Assembly (NCBI RefSeq): GCF_003003355.1
Contig: NZ_PVTQ01000001.1
Coordinates: 248,001-312,000 of the forward strand
From: Donghicola tyrosinivorans
GTDB taxonomy: Bacteria > Pseudomonadota > Alphaproteobacteria > Rhodobacterales > Rhodobacteraceae
Reading direction: 5' to 3'
DNA: 64,000 bases
Shown here in pieces: positions 10,348 to 17,532 of the stretch. A model generated the notes under the pieces. That model worked only from the letters and a program-made list of their open reading frames with translations. It was not told the DNA's origin and did not search any database. Positions within the stretch are counted from its first letter, which is position 1; each line of letters starts with the position of its first letter. The position numbers and the translations under genes are program-made.

Positions 10348-10734
10348 ATGAAGACGCGGATTGGTTTGATTGCGGCAATGTGCCTGACGCCCGTGGTGGC
10401 CACAGCAGGGCAGCCCTTTGAGGAAAGTCTGGTGGAATGCGCGGTGCTGATCGAATTGCTGACAGGCGAGCAGACACCGATGCCCGGCGATAGCGCTGAG
10501 ATGGATTTCTTTGTCGGAACAGCGAAGAATATGCGGGCCGAGGCGCTGCGGCGCACGAATGCGGCTTATGTCGAAAAGACTGATGCAGATAAGCGCCAGC
10601 TTTGGCATGAGCGTTGGGATGCCGGTCAATGGGATAACCCCGCCAACCGGCAAGAACTCGGAGAGTGGTGGACCTACTGCTTTAAATTTGCCGATCATCT
10701 GGGTGTGGATGGGCGCACACCCTTCGACAAATAG
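10348..10734 (+). CDS. Small exported protein of unknown function
   Basis: I do not recognise the family. The 128-residue product begins with a clear signal peptide (MKTRIGLIAAMCLTPVVATA, likely cleaved before GQPFEES), so it is probably periplasmic. Two cysteines (in VECAVL and WTYCFKF) could form a disulfide; the mature part is acidic and Trp-rich toward the C-terminus. The ATG at 10348 follows AAGGAGACTTCT, a strong ribosome binding site, and gives the signal peptide; an upstream in-frame extension would not. It ends 4 bases from the convergent DUF2892 gene. Confidence 0.7.
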   Translation: MKTRIGLIAAMCLTPVVATAGQPFEESLVECAVLIELLTGEQTPMPGDSAEMDFFVGTAKNMRAEALRRTNAAYVEKTDADKRQLWHERWDAGQWDNPANRQELGEWWTYCFKFADHLGVDGRTPFDK

Positions 10735-10738
10735 CGCC

Positions 10739-10939
10739 TTACTTGCGCGGGCAGGTGTTCAGGCCGAATATCGAATACAGCGGGCAGCTGGACATCAGTC
10801 CGGTTGCCAGCGGGATGATCCCGATCAGGTAGAGCCAACGGTATTCGGCATCCGCATTCAGCATGAAGCCCGCCAGCAGAGCGAGGCCAACGACGATGCG
10901 TGCGATGCGGTCAAGGCCGCCAACATTCTTGGAAAACAT
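10739..10939 (-). CDS. DUF2892 (YgaP transmembrane-domain-like) small membrane protein
   Basis: A 66-residue protein with two hydrophobic helices (IARIVVGLALLAGFML and WLYLIGIIPLATGL) and a C-terminal CPLY...FGLNTCPRK with two cysteines, typical of DUF2892 proteins. Known: the same unit forms the membrane part of the YgaP rhodanese, and free-standing copies often occur near sulfide or thiosulfate oxidation and rhodanese genes. Here it has no such neighbour, but an ATTC-N8-GAAT element 19-34 bases upstream of its start suggests sulfide/persulfide control. A ribosome binding site (TAGGAG) precedes the ATG. Role in sulfur handling is inference. Confidence 0.82.
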   Translation of the reverse strand: MFSKNVGGLDRIARIVVGLALLAGFMLNADAEYRWLYLIGIIPLATGLMSSCPLYSIFGLNTCPRK

Positions 10940-10957
10940 GAACGACTCCTACATAAT

Positions 10958-10973
10958 ATTCTTGAATTGGAAT
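10958..10973. promoter_or_regulatory. SqrR/BigR-type operator candidate
   Basis: ATTC-TTGAATTG-GAAT fits the ATTC-N8-GAAT form I recall for SqrR of Rhodobacter capsulatus, an ArsR-family persulfide-responsive repressor. It is the core of a longer dyad from ACTCCT (10945-10950) to AGGAGT (10982-10987). It lies just before the DUF2892 gene start on the minus strand. Confidence 0.6.
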
Positions 10974-11038
10974 GTATATGAAGGAGTTGCTTTTGTACAG
11001 TGGCCTCAAGAGACCCGCGATGACAGCTTCGTGATGAC

Positions 11039-11380
11039 TTAGTTCATCAGGTTGGCAAGCGCCCCGATGAAGGCCAGCACCTCTCCGGTTTCTTGGTTCA
11101 TGCGATAAACGTTTCCGTCCGAGACAACGTAGTCGTCATGACCATCTAGGCCGTAGCGGGTAGGGCGCTCTAGACGCTGGTAGACCACGATCCGGTCGCC
11201 GCGTTGATAGTGCTGGACATGATCATCGTGCTTCTTCGCCTGACCGGGGGGCACGCAAGCGGGCGATTTTTTGGCCAGACCGGGTGGGCAGCCGCCAGCG
11301 TTTCGCGGCCCCGCCCATGCGGCAGAGCCAAGGGGCAGGGCGGCCAGTGCGGCAATCAGGGCAAGGGACGTGGCTTTCAT
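11039..11380 (-). CDS. Small exported RcnB-like protein
   Basis: A 113-residue product with a signal peptide (MKATSLALIAALAALPLGSAAWA) and a mature part starting with a short cysteine-containing GGCPPGLAKKSPACVPPGQAK, then a His/Asp-rich linker and a C-terminal region reading YGLDGHDDYVVSDGNVYRMN, resembling RcnB-type periplasmic proteins. Such proteins are sometimes mislabelled excinuclease subunit A; there is no relation. The ATG at 11380 is chosen because it yields the signal peptide and has AAGGA before it. That ribosome binding site is part of an inverted repeat (11385-11410). A possible role in metal or envelope homeostasis is only inferred. Confidence 0.7.
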   Translation of the reverse strand: MKATSLALIAALAALPLGSAAWAGPRNAGGCPPGLAKKSPACVPPGQAKKHDDHVQHYQRGDRIVVYQRLERPTRYGLDGHDDYVVSDGNVYRMNQETGEVLAFIGALANLMN

Positions 11381-11384
11381 GGTC

Positions 11385-11410
11385 GTATCCTTTCCATTTC
11401 TCAAGGATAC
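11385..11410 (-). promoter_or_regulatory. Hairpin covering the ribosome binding site of the RcnB-like gene
   Basis: On the minus strand GTATCCTT and AAGGATAC form a perfect 8-bp stem around a 10-base loop. The 3' arm contains the AAGGA ribosome binding site, ending 4 bases before the ATG. In RNA this would hide the translation start, as in thermometer-type or protein-controlled leaders. Confidence 0.5.
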
Positions 11411-11462
11411 AACGCGGCACGCGGGGCGGTCAGTTCCCGCCTCGCGCAAAGGTGAGCGGCGC

Positions 11463-12335
11463 TTACGGGCGGCTGCGGCCCGAGAAGCGCGGCAGCATGG
11501 CGCTGAAGTCGCGGCCCTTGCCGTCTTCTTCTTCGACGAACTGGGTATAAAGATCGCGGGCCAGTTGACCCATGGGGGTGTCCGCGTCCACGTCCTGTGC
11601 GGCGATCTGGCTAAGGCGCAGATCTTTCAGCATCAGGTCTGCGGCAAAGCCGGGCTTGTAGTCGTTGTCCGCAGGGGACTGCGGGCCAACACCGGGGGCA
11701 GGGCAGTAGGCGTTGATCGACCAGCTGGCGCCCGACGAGGTCGAGACCACATCAAACATCGCCTGCCGGTCCAACCCCAGTTTGTCCGCAAGGGCAAAGG
11801 CTTCGCAGGTGGCGATCATGGTGACACCAAGGATCATGTTGTTGCAGATTTTCGCCGCCTGACCGTTACCCGATGGGCCGCAATGCACGGCCTTCTGGCC
11901 CATGATGTCAAAGAGCGATTTGGCGGTGGCAAAGGCCTCGTCCGAGCCGCCGACCATGAAGGTCAGCGTGCCAGCCGCAGCGCCGCCGACGCCGCCCGAA
12001 ACAGGGGCATCCAGCGCGCCGAGGCCCTTGGCGTTGGCCTGCTGCGCCACAAGGCGGGCGCTTTCCACATCAACGGTCGAGCAATCCAGATGCACCGCGC
12101 CCGGCTGCATGATGCCGAAAATCTGGTCGGTCACCTGACGCAAGATCGCACCGTTGGGAAGCATGGTGATGACGACATCTGCGTCTTTGACAGCCGCGGT
12201 CACGCTGTCAGCCTGAGGAATGTCAGCGTCGATGTGGCCTGCAGCGTCATAGCCAAGCACGTCATGGCCACCCTTAATGAGATTCAGTGCCATTGGTGCG
12301 CCCATGTTTCCGAGGCCGATAAATCCGATCCGCAT
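11463..12335 (-). CDS. mmsB: 3-hydroxyisobutyrate dehydrogenase
   Basis: Oxidises 3-hydroxyisobutyrate to methylmalonate semialdehyde with NAD+, the penultimate dedicated step of valine degradation. The 290-residue protein opens with the Rossmann motif GFIGLGNMGAPMALNLIKGG and contains the family's DAPVSGGVGGAAAGTLTFMVGG (~120) and GNGQAAKICNN with the catalytic Lys (~170). Length is typical. It is third in a minus-strand set after the acyl-CoA dehydrogenase and the 3-hydroxyisobutyryl-CoA hydrolase, which catalyse preceding steps; its product is the substrate of MmsA, encoded at 24144-25643. Confidence 0.95.
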   Translation of the reverse strand: MRIGFIGLGNMGAPMALNLIKGGHDVLGYDAAGHIDADIPQADSVTAAVKDADVVITMLPNGAILRQVTDQIFGIMQPGAVHLDCSTVDVESARLVAQQANAKGLGALDAPVSGGVGGAAAGTLTFMVGGSDEAFATAKSLFDIMGQKAVHCGPSGNGQAAKICNNMILGVTMIATCEAFALADKLGLDRQAMFDVVSTSSGASWSINAYCPAPGVGPQSPADNDYKPGFAADLMLKDLRLSQIAAQDVDADTPMGQLARDLYTQFVEEEDGKGRDFSAMLPRFSGRSRP

Positions 12336-12404
12336 GTGGGTCTCCTCTCTGAGAGCCGGTGGAGTGCTATTCTGAAGCGCCGCCCGTGGTGGGTGGCGAG
12401 ATGA

Positions 12405-12428
12405 TGAGTATTTAAATCAAGAAGAAAA
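12405..12428 (+). repeat. Degenerate copy of the recurrent TGAGTATTT motif
   Basis: TGAGTATTT followed by AAATCAAGAAGAAAA resembles the copies at 7211-7233 and 30814-30835 but lacks the GGCAATAA core. It overlaps the stop codon of the hydrolase gene on the other strand. Confidence 0.25.
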
Positions 12429-13451
12429 GGTCAGGTCATTGTCTCCGAGGGGGGAAAGCATGGCCTGTAGCTGTTCGGGCGGAACCTCGGCGGCGCTGGC
12501 GTGGTGCCATTTGGGGTTTCGGTCCTTTTCGATGATTTGGGCGCGGATGCCTTCTAGGAAATCGCCTTCTTCCGGTGCGCGGTAGGTGTAGCGATATTCG
12601 TTGGTCAGGGCTTCGCGAATGTCTTTGGGTGCCATGCGGATAAGAGCGAGCGTGGCGCACATGGCCATCGGCGCGTGGTGTCCGAGGGTTTTCAAAGTGT
12701 CCTGCGCAAAGTCGCTGGTTGCCGCGGCGAGGCCGTCCAGTATCGCGGGAACATCAGCGGCGCTGAAATGCTGGTCGATCTGGTCTTGCAGTGGTGCAAC
12801 AGGGCTATCGGGCAAGGGCGCGATGTGGCTGTCAATCGCGGTGATGTCGCCGGTCTGCGACAGCAGCGTCTTGAGCGCGTCCCAGCGGTCTTCGGGGATA
12901 TAGGCATCGGCAAAGCCTGCGGCGACGGCGTCAGGTGCAGTCATCCGCGCGCCTGTGAGGCCGAAGTAGGCCCCCAACTGGCCGGGCGCTTTGGAAAGTA
13001 GGTAGGTGCCGCCCACATCGGGGATCAGGCCGATGCCGCATTCTGGCATGGCGATACGGCTGCTGTCGCCTACGATGCGGTGGCTGCCGTGGCAGCCAAG
13101 GCCCACGCCGCCGCCCATGACGAAGCCATGCAGAAAGCTTACCACCGGTTTGGGGTATTCGGCGAAATGGGCGTTCATCCGGTATTCGTCGGACCAGAAC
13201 TGGCGGGCGGGGCCGAAAATGCCTTCGGTTCCTTGCCGGTAAAGCTCGGCGATATCGCCGCCGGCGCAGAAGGCACGTTCCCCTTCGCTATCGATCATAA
13301 CCAGAGCGACGGTCGGATCATCCTGCCAGTCTTTAAGGGCTTGCGCGATGACCTGCGCCATTTCGTGGCTTAGGGCGTTCAATGCTTTGGGGCGGGTCAG
13401 AGTGATCCGACCCGCGCGGCCTTCGATGCGAATGTGGACGTCTTCGGTCAT
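12417..13451 (-). CDS. 3-hydroxyisobutyryl-CoA hydrolase (crotonase fold)
   Basis: Hydrolyses 3-hydroxyisobutyryl-CoA to free 3-hydroxyisobutyrate in valine breakdown. The 344-residue length and the extended C-terminus distinguish it from ordinary enoyl-CoA hydratases (~260). Crotonase oxyanion-hole segments are FCAGGDIAELY (~60) and HGFVMGGGVGLGCHGSHRIV (~105); PECGIGLIPDVGGTYLL (~138) holds the Glu and Asp typical of HIBCH. Its ATG overlaps the stop of the upstream acyl-CoA dehydrogenase by 4 bases, so the two are translationally coupled. Context with mmsB and mmsA supports the specific call over generic hydratase. Confidence 0.93.
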   Translation of the reverse strand: MTEDVHIRIEGRAGRITLTRPKALNALSHEMAQVIAQALKDWQDDPTVALVMIDSEGERAFCAGGDIAELYRQGTEGIFGPARQFWSDEYRMNAHFAEYPKPVVSFLHGFVMGGGVGLGCHGSHRIVGDSSRIAMPECGIGLIPDVGGTYLLSKAPGQLGAYFGLTGARMTAPDAVAAGFADAYIPEDRWDALKTLLSQTGDITAIDSHIAPLPDSPVAPLQDQIDQHFSAADVPAILDGLAAATSDFAQDTLKTLGHHAPMAMCATLALIRMAPKDIREALTNEYRYTYRAPEEGDFLEGIRAQIIEKDRNPKWHHASAAEVPPEQLQAMLSPLGDNDLTFSS

Positions 13452-14590
13452 TGGCCCGCCGTCATTTGGCGCGCCACGATCACGCGCATGATTTCATTGG
13501 TGCCTTCAAGGATCTGGTGGACGCGCAGGTCGCGGACCAGTTTCTCGATCCCGTAGTCCGCCAGATAGCCGTAGCCCCCATGAAGTTGCAGGCACTGGTC
13601 TGCCACGCGGCTGCCGGTTTCGGTGACCAGTTTCTTGGCCATGGCACAATAGCGCGAGGCATCGGGGGTTTTATTGTCCAGTTTCCAAGCAGCCTGCCGC
13701 AGGAATGTGCGGGCGGCTTGTAGCTCGATCTCCATATCGGCAATGCGGAACTGCAAAGCTTGGAACTGGTCCAGCGTTTTGCCGAAGGCTTTACGCTCGG
13801 CCATATAGGTGAGCGTTGCGTTCAGGGCGGTCTGTGCGCCGCCAAGCGAGCAGGCGGCAATGTTCAGACGACCGCCATCAAGGCCTGCCATTGCGTATTT
13901 GAAGCCTTGGCCTTCGGTGCCCAGAAGGTTCGCGGCAGGGATCAGGCAGTCATCCATCTGGACCTGACGGGTGGGCTGTGCCTTCCAGCCCATCTTGTCT
14001 TCAAGGCCACCAAAGCTGAGGCCTGGCGCATCGCTGGGGACCACAAAGGCCGAAACGCCCTTGGGGCCATCCTCGCCCGTGCGGGCCATGACGATATAGC
14101 TGTCGGAATAACCGCCGCCCGAGATAAACGCCTTGGTGCCGTTCAGCACATAACCTTTGTCGGTCAGCTTGGCAGTGGTGCGCAAGGCTGCCGCGTCACT
14201 GCCCGAGCCAGGCTCGGTCAGGCAGTAGGACATGAAGTTCGCCATGGTCAGGGCGTCCGGCAGGTAGCGGTCGCGTAGATCGTCGCTGGCGTAGGCATCC
14301 AGCATACGGGCGCACATGTTGTGGATCGACAGGAACGCCGCGGTGGGCGGGCAGGCCATCGAAAGGGCCTCAAAGACCAGCGTTGCATCCAGCCTGCCAA
14401 GACCGGCGCCGCCGTTCTCTTCGCTGACATAAAGGCCGCCGAACCCCAGTTCGGACAGCTCATCCCATAGATCGCGCGGGATCGTTCCCGCCTTTTCCCA
14501 AGCCTGCGCGTTGGGCGCAATGCGGTCTTCGCCAAAGGCGCGGGCCATATCAAAAATGGCCTGTTGTTCCTCGGTCAGTGAAAAATCCAT
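13448..14590 (-). CDS. Acyl-CoA dehydrogenase, probably isobutyryl-CoA dehydrogenase
   Basis: A flavoprotein of 380 residues that introduces the alpha-beta double bond; by context the substrate is isobutyryl-CoA from valine. Visible family features are MDFSLTEEQQAIFDMARAFG at the N-terminus, the FAD-binding YCLTEPGSGSDAAALRT (~125), the CoA-side AKKLVTETGSRVADQCLQLHGGYGY region (~320) and the C-terminal HQILEGTNEIMRVIVAR. The start at 14590 begins the family N-terminus. A TGAAC-N4-GTTCA palindrome lies 30 bases upstream. It is the first gene of the valine set on the minus strand; the genes upstream are glycosyltransferases, not catabolic genes. Confidence 0.93.
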   Translation of the reverse strand: MDFSLTEEQQAIFDMARAFGEDRIAPNAQAWEKAGTIPRDLWDELSELGFGGLYVSEENGGAGLGRLDATLVFEALSMACPPTAAFLSIHNMCARMLDAYASDDLRDRYLPDALTMANFMSYCLTEPGSGSDAAALRTTAKLTDKGYVLNGTKAFISGGGYSDSYIVMARTGEDGPKGVSAFVVPSDAPGLSFGGLEDKMGWKAQPTRQVQMDDCLIPAANLLGTEGQGFKYAMAGLDGGRLNIAACSLGGAQTALNATLTYMAERKAFGKTLDQFQALQFRIADMEIELQAARTFLRQAAWKLDNKTPDASRYCAMAKKLVTETGSRVADQCLQLHGGYGYLADYGIEKLVRDLRVHQILEGTNEIMRVIVARQMTAGQ

Positions 14591-14619
14591 GCTACGGCCT
14601 CCCCTCCGTTCGCCTGAAT

Positions 14620-14633
14620 TGAACAAGCGTTCA
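14620..14633. promoter_or_regulatory. Palindromic operator candidate before the acyl-CoA dehydrogenase
   Basis: TGAAC-AAGC-GTTCA, a 14-base palindrome 30 bases upstream of the start codon. The form resembles operators of TetR-family regulators of acyl-CoA catabolism; the regulator is not in the window. Confidence 0.4.
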
Positions 14634-14670
14634 GATGGTCGCCCGCAATCGCGCGGAATGCAAGAGGGGA

Positions 14671-15642
14671 TCAGCCTCCTTGGATTTTCCGATACAGTTG
14701 GCTTTTTGCTCCAAGAGCCCCTTGGGTCCAGCCCATCGCCACCCCGAGGGTGCGCATCGCCTTGATCCGCATGCGGGTGTTGCCGGTCAGACCGATCAGC
14801 AATCTGACGCTGCCGACGAGAGCTTTCACGAAAGCATCAAGCAGGGGTTTGACCACCGGATGACGGCCCTGTTTGCGATAACGAATGTGGTATTTCGCCA
14901 AAGTCTGACTGCGCGAGCGGTCATAGACGTAGCGATAGGTCAGGCGGCTTTGGGGGATCACTTCGCGCACAATCGCGTCGGGAACCCAGCCGATTTTCAG
15001 GCCCGCAGCCTTGGCGCGGCGCGACAGATCGGTGTCCGATCCGCCTGTGTAGCGCATGCCTTCATCAAAGCGCAGATTTGCCGAACGAAAGGCAGAAAGC
15101 CGCCCGATCCAGTTGTTGGTGGCGATATCGTTCCGGTCGGCCTGTCCGGAATGCAAACGCGATTCGCGAATTTTGCGGCGTCTTTGGCCCTCGGCGATAA
15201 AATAGTCAAAAACCGCCTGTTCGGATTTCGAAAGCGTGCCGTCGGGGGCAAGCTGCTCGACGGGACCGGCGGCCAGATCGAACTGCTGCTGCGCCGCGCC
15301 GCGCATCAGGGCGACAAGCCAGTCGGCGTCGACCTCTTCGTCGTCATCGATGTAGATCAGCCAATCGCAGTTCAGATCCTGAGCACGGTCCAGCGCCTTG
15401 TTGCGGGCGAACGGGATGCCTGCCTCGGGTTCCAGCAGCGCCTCAACACGGTGCGCGTCCCCCATCAGACTGGCAAGCTCTTCAGCCAAAGGCGCGATGG
15501 TCAGGGTCTTGTCATTCTCAACCAGCAAGAAGGTCAGAGCCGTATCCGCAGGCAGCTGCATCCGCGCAAGGCTTTGCAGGCAGTCGCGAAACATCTTGGG
15601 CCGCCCGCGCGTGGCAATGGCAATGGCGACAGAGGTGGTCAT
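14671..15642 (-). CDS. Glycosyltransferase family 2
   Basis: A 323-residue GT-A fold protein. The N-terminus SVAIAIATRGRPKMFRDCL is the nucleotide-sugar-binding start of family 2; WLIYIDDDEEVDADWL (~95) carries the metal-binding Asp cluster, and FDEGMRYTGGSDTDLSRRA (~195) the acceptor/catalytic region. The C-terminus has basic residues and hydrophobic stretches (AFVKALVGSVRLLIGLTG) suggesting membrane association. Its ATG overlaps the stop of the upstream gene (15639-16457) by 4 bases, so both are one unit. Sugar and acceptor cannot be inferred. Confidence 0.88.
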   Translation of the reverse strand: MTTSVAIAIATRGRPKMFRDCLQSLARMQLPADTALTFLLVENDKTLTIAPLAEELASLMGDAHRVEALLEPEAGIPFARNKALDRAQDLNCDWLIYIDDDEEVDADWLVALMRGAAQQQFDLAAGPVEQLAPDGTLSKSEQAVFDYFIAEGQRRRKIRESRLHSGQADRNDIATNNWIGRLSAFRSANLRFDEGMRYTGGSDTDLSRRAKAAGLKIGWVPDAIVREVIPQSRLTYRYVYDRSRSQTLAKYHIRYRKQGRHPVVKPLLDAFVKALVGSVRLLIGLTGNTRMRIKAMRTLGVAMGWTQGALGAKSQLYRKIQGG

Positions 15643-16457
15643 GCGCTAACCCCAAAACTCTGCGCGATCTGCGCCGATTTTCGTTTGCCAAGACGGTTCA
15701 GTCGCAGATAGCGCAGCTTGCCCCCCAGCTTGCCCCGCCGCTGGCGCATGTTTTCCCCGTGAGCGATCATGTAGAGCGCTGCAGGAAATGGGACTGGAGC
15801 AAGCGGATAGCCAAAGCTGGCCATCGTTTCAGGTAGGTTTTTATGAGCGCCGCGGTTCTGGATATGGGTCATGCCCGCCTCATCCGCTTTGGGGTCAAAG
15901 CGCAGGGCGGCGCAGGATCCGCATTGCTTGTAGAACGGCTTGGCAAAGGGGTGGAGCAAGGACTGCTGGCGCAGATGGCCCATTCGGAAGGTGTGGGCGT
16001 GGCAGATATAGCCGTCTCGGATCACGTAGCCGCTGCTGTTGTTGTCGCTGCAGATATATTCGACCAGATCGGGATGAAGAATGTCATCAGCATCCAGTTG
16101 GAACAGATAGCCTTGGCCGGTTTCCTCGCGGCACAGGCGCGCAATCATCCGTTGCTTTTTGCCAGCGTTGTCAAAGCCCTCTTCGGTTTTGGCCCGCTCG
16201 GCCTCTGGGCCGTCGAAAGGTTCGAACATAATACGGGGATCGTCGGGTAGGGTGTCGGGACGGGTCTGGCTACAGATCATTGCCTTCCACGCGCCCGATG
16301 TTTGCCGCAGCAGGCTTTGCAAAGTGTCATCCAGATTGCGGAGAACCTGATCCCAGTCATGGGCCATTTCACGCCCGTAAAGCGGTATGATAAAGTAGAC
16401 AGTGGGGGTTTCGGTCCATGGGGTCGAGGCGAGGGGAGTGTCTTGTGTGCTTGCCAT
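15639..16457 (-). CDS. Putative glycosyltransferase, paralogue of the gene at 16584
   Basis: A 272-residue protein with a GT-A-like N-terminal half: VYFIIPLYGREMAHDWDQVL (~20), QTSGAWKAMICSQ (~55) and the DXD-type YLFQLDADDILHPDLVEYI (~120). The C-terminal half has YKQCGSCAALRF, then AHGENMRQRRGKLGGKL, segments shared with the divergent neighbour at 16584-17462. Order and motifs are so similar that the two are duplicates of one family. I do not know a characterised member; glycosyl transfer is inferred from the fold-like motifs and the setting among glycosyltransferases. Confidence 0.72.
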   Translation of the reverse strand: MASTQDTPLASTPWTETPTVYFIIPLYGREMAHDWDQVLRNLDDTLQSLLRQTSGAWKAMICSQTRPDTLPDDPRIMFEPFDGPEAERAKTEEGFDNAGKKQRMIARLCREETGQGYLFQLDADDILHPDLVEYICSDNNSSGYVIRDGYICHAHTFRMGHLRQQSLLHPFAKPFYKQCGSCAALRFDPKADEAGMTHIQNRGAHKNLPETMASFGYPLAPVPFPAALYMIAHGENMRQRRGKLGGKLRYLRLNRLGKRKSAQIAQSFGVSA

Positions 16458-16583
16458 TCTTGGGCGCCTTCTTGCCTTCCGCAGCGGTTTGTTCGTCCTG
16501 TTGCCACAGTTTCGACAGTTTGACCACGTTGCGGTATGGAAAAGATACGGTTAGTAAGGCGCCGAGTAGTCAAGGAACCCCGC

Positions 16584-17462
16584 ATGCTTGCCCAGTTGCG
16601 ACAGTCTGTTGTCTGGAGAACTTTCAGATATGCGTGGTGTCAGGTGCTGAAACTGGCCAGCGCAGATGGCTGGCGTGCGAAGTTTGCTGACTTGCCGCCG
16701 CCCCAGCAACCGATGGTCCTGTTCATCATTCCACTGATTGCCAAGCAGAAAACCAAGAACTGGGAGACTGTCTGTGACAATCTGGCGATGACGTTGCGTT
16801 CACTTGATGCGCAGACATCCGGTGAGTGGAAAGCGATTGTCTGCGGTCAGGACCGGCCAGCGTTTTTTGAAGAAACCGATCAAACCATGTTCCTGCCTTT
16901 TCCCGTTGGCAGCGGAAAGTCCTACGACAAGCGCAAGAAGCTGGAGTATATGTTGTCCTCGCCCGAGGCTGCGTCTTGCAAGGACGCATATGTCTTCCTA
17001 CTTGATGCGGACGACGTCTTGGCTGCCGAGCTGGTGGCCTATGTGGTCACCGATAACAACGGTCATGGGTACTACATGGACAAGGGATATCTATGGGATG
17101 CATCGGAAGACCGGATGTCATTTCTAGATCCTGACGACACGATTGAGGCGCGGCGGGTGCCATTTTATAAGCTGTGTGGATCGTCGGCTCTGATCAGGGT
17201 TGCTTTTGCGAAGGGTCTGCGATCAACTCTTCCGTTGCTGAAGCGTACGTCTCACACCAAGGTTGTCGAAGAAGCCGCAGGTTTCGGCCTATCCCTTGCG
17301 CCTCTGCCGATGTTCGGCTGCGTTTACACGCTTGCCCACGGCGAGAACATGCAGGAAAGACGCAATAATCTGGGGGGCAAGTTGAAGTTCGTACGGAACG
17401 CAGGCTTGCCAGCAGACGCCCTAATGAAGATCAAAACGGATTTCGGCCTTTCCCAGCAATAA
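16584..17462 (+). CDS. Putative glycosyltransferase, paralogue of the gene at 15639
   Basis: A 292-residue protein sharing with the divergent gene at 15639-16457 the VLFIIPL...KNWETVCDNL start, QTSGEWKAIVCGQD, the DXD-type YVFLLDADDVLAAELVAYV, DNNGHGYYMDKGY, YKLCGSSALIR and AHGENMQERRNNLGGKL. The ATG at 16584 has AAGGA seven bases before it, unlike the in-frame ATG at 16536, so the shorter form is preferred. The starts of the two paralogues are about 125 bases apart, back to back. A GT-A fold glycosyltransferase is the best guess; donor and acceptor unknown. Eight bases after its stop begins the leader of the ABC exporter. Confidence 0.7.
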   Translation: MLAQLRQSVVWRTFRYAWCQVLKLASADGWRAKFADLPPPQQPMVLFIIPLIAKQKTKNWETVCDNLAMTLRSLDAQTSGEWKAIVCGQDRPAFFEETDQTMFLPFPVGSGKSYDKRKKLEYMLSSPEAASCKDAYVFLLDADDVLAAELVAYVVTDNNGHGYYMDKGYLWDASEDRMSFLDPDDTIEARRVPFYKLCGSSALIRVAFAKGLRSTLPLLKRTSHTKVVEEAAGFGLSLAPLPMFGCVYTLAHGENMQERRNNLGGKLKFVRNAGLPADALMKIKTDFGLSQQ

Positions 17463-17532
17463 ACTAGGGTTGGCCGCTAGGTGCTTGCGCGATCTAACGC
17501 AAAAGTACGCACCTGACTTAAGGAGTGAGAAC

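Noticed and set aside
10511-10981. 156-codon plus-strand frame overlapping the DUF2892 gene
   Set aside because: Overlaps two better supported genes and the operator region, with no domain-like content.
11039-11380. Label 'excinuclease ABC subunit A' often attached to such small proteins
   Set aside because: The protein has a signal peptide and no ATPase motifs; the real uvrA is at 7387.
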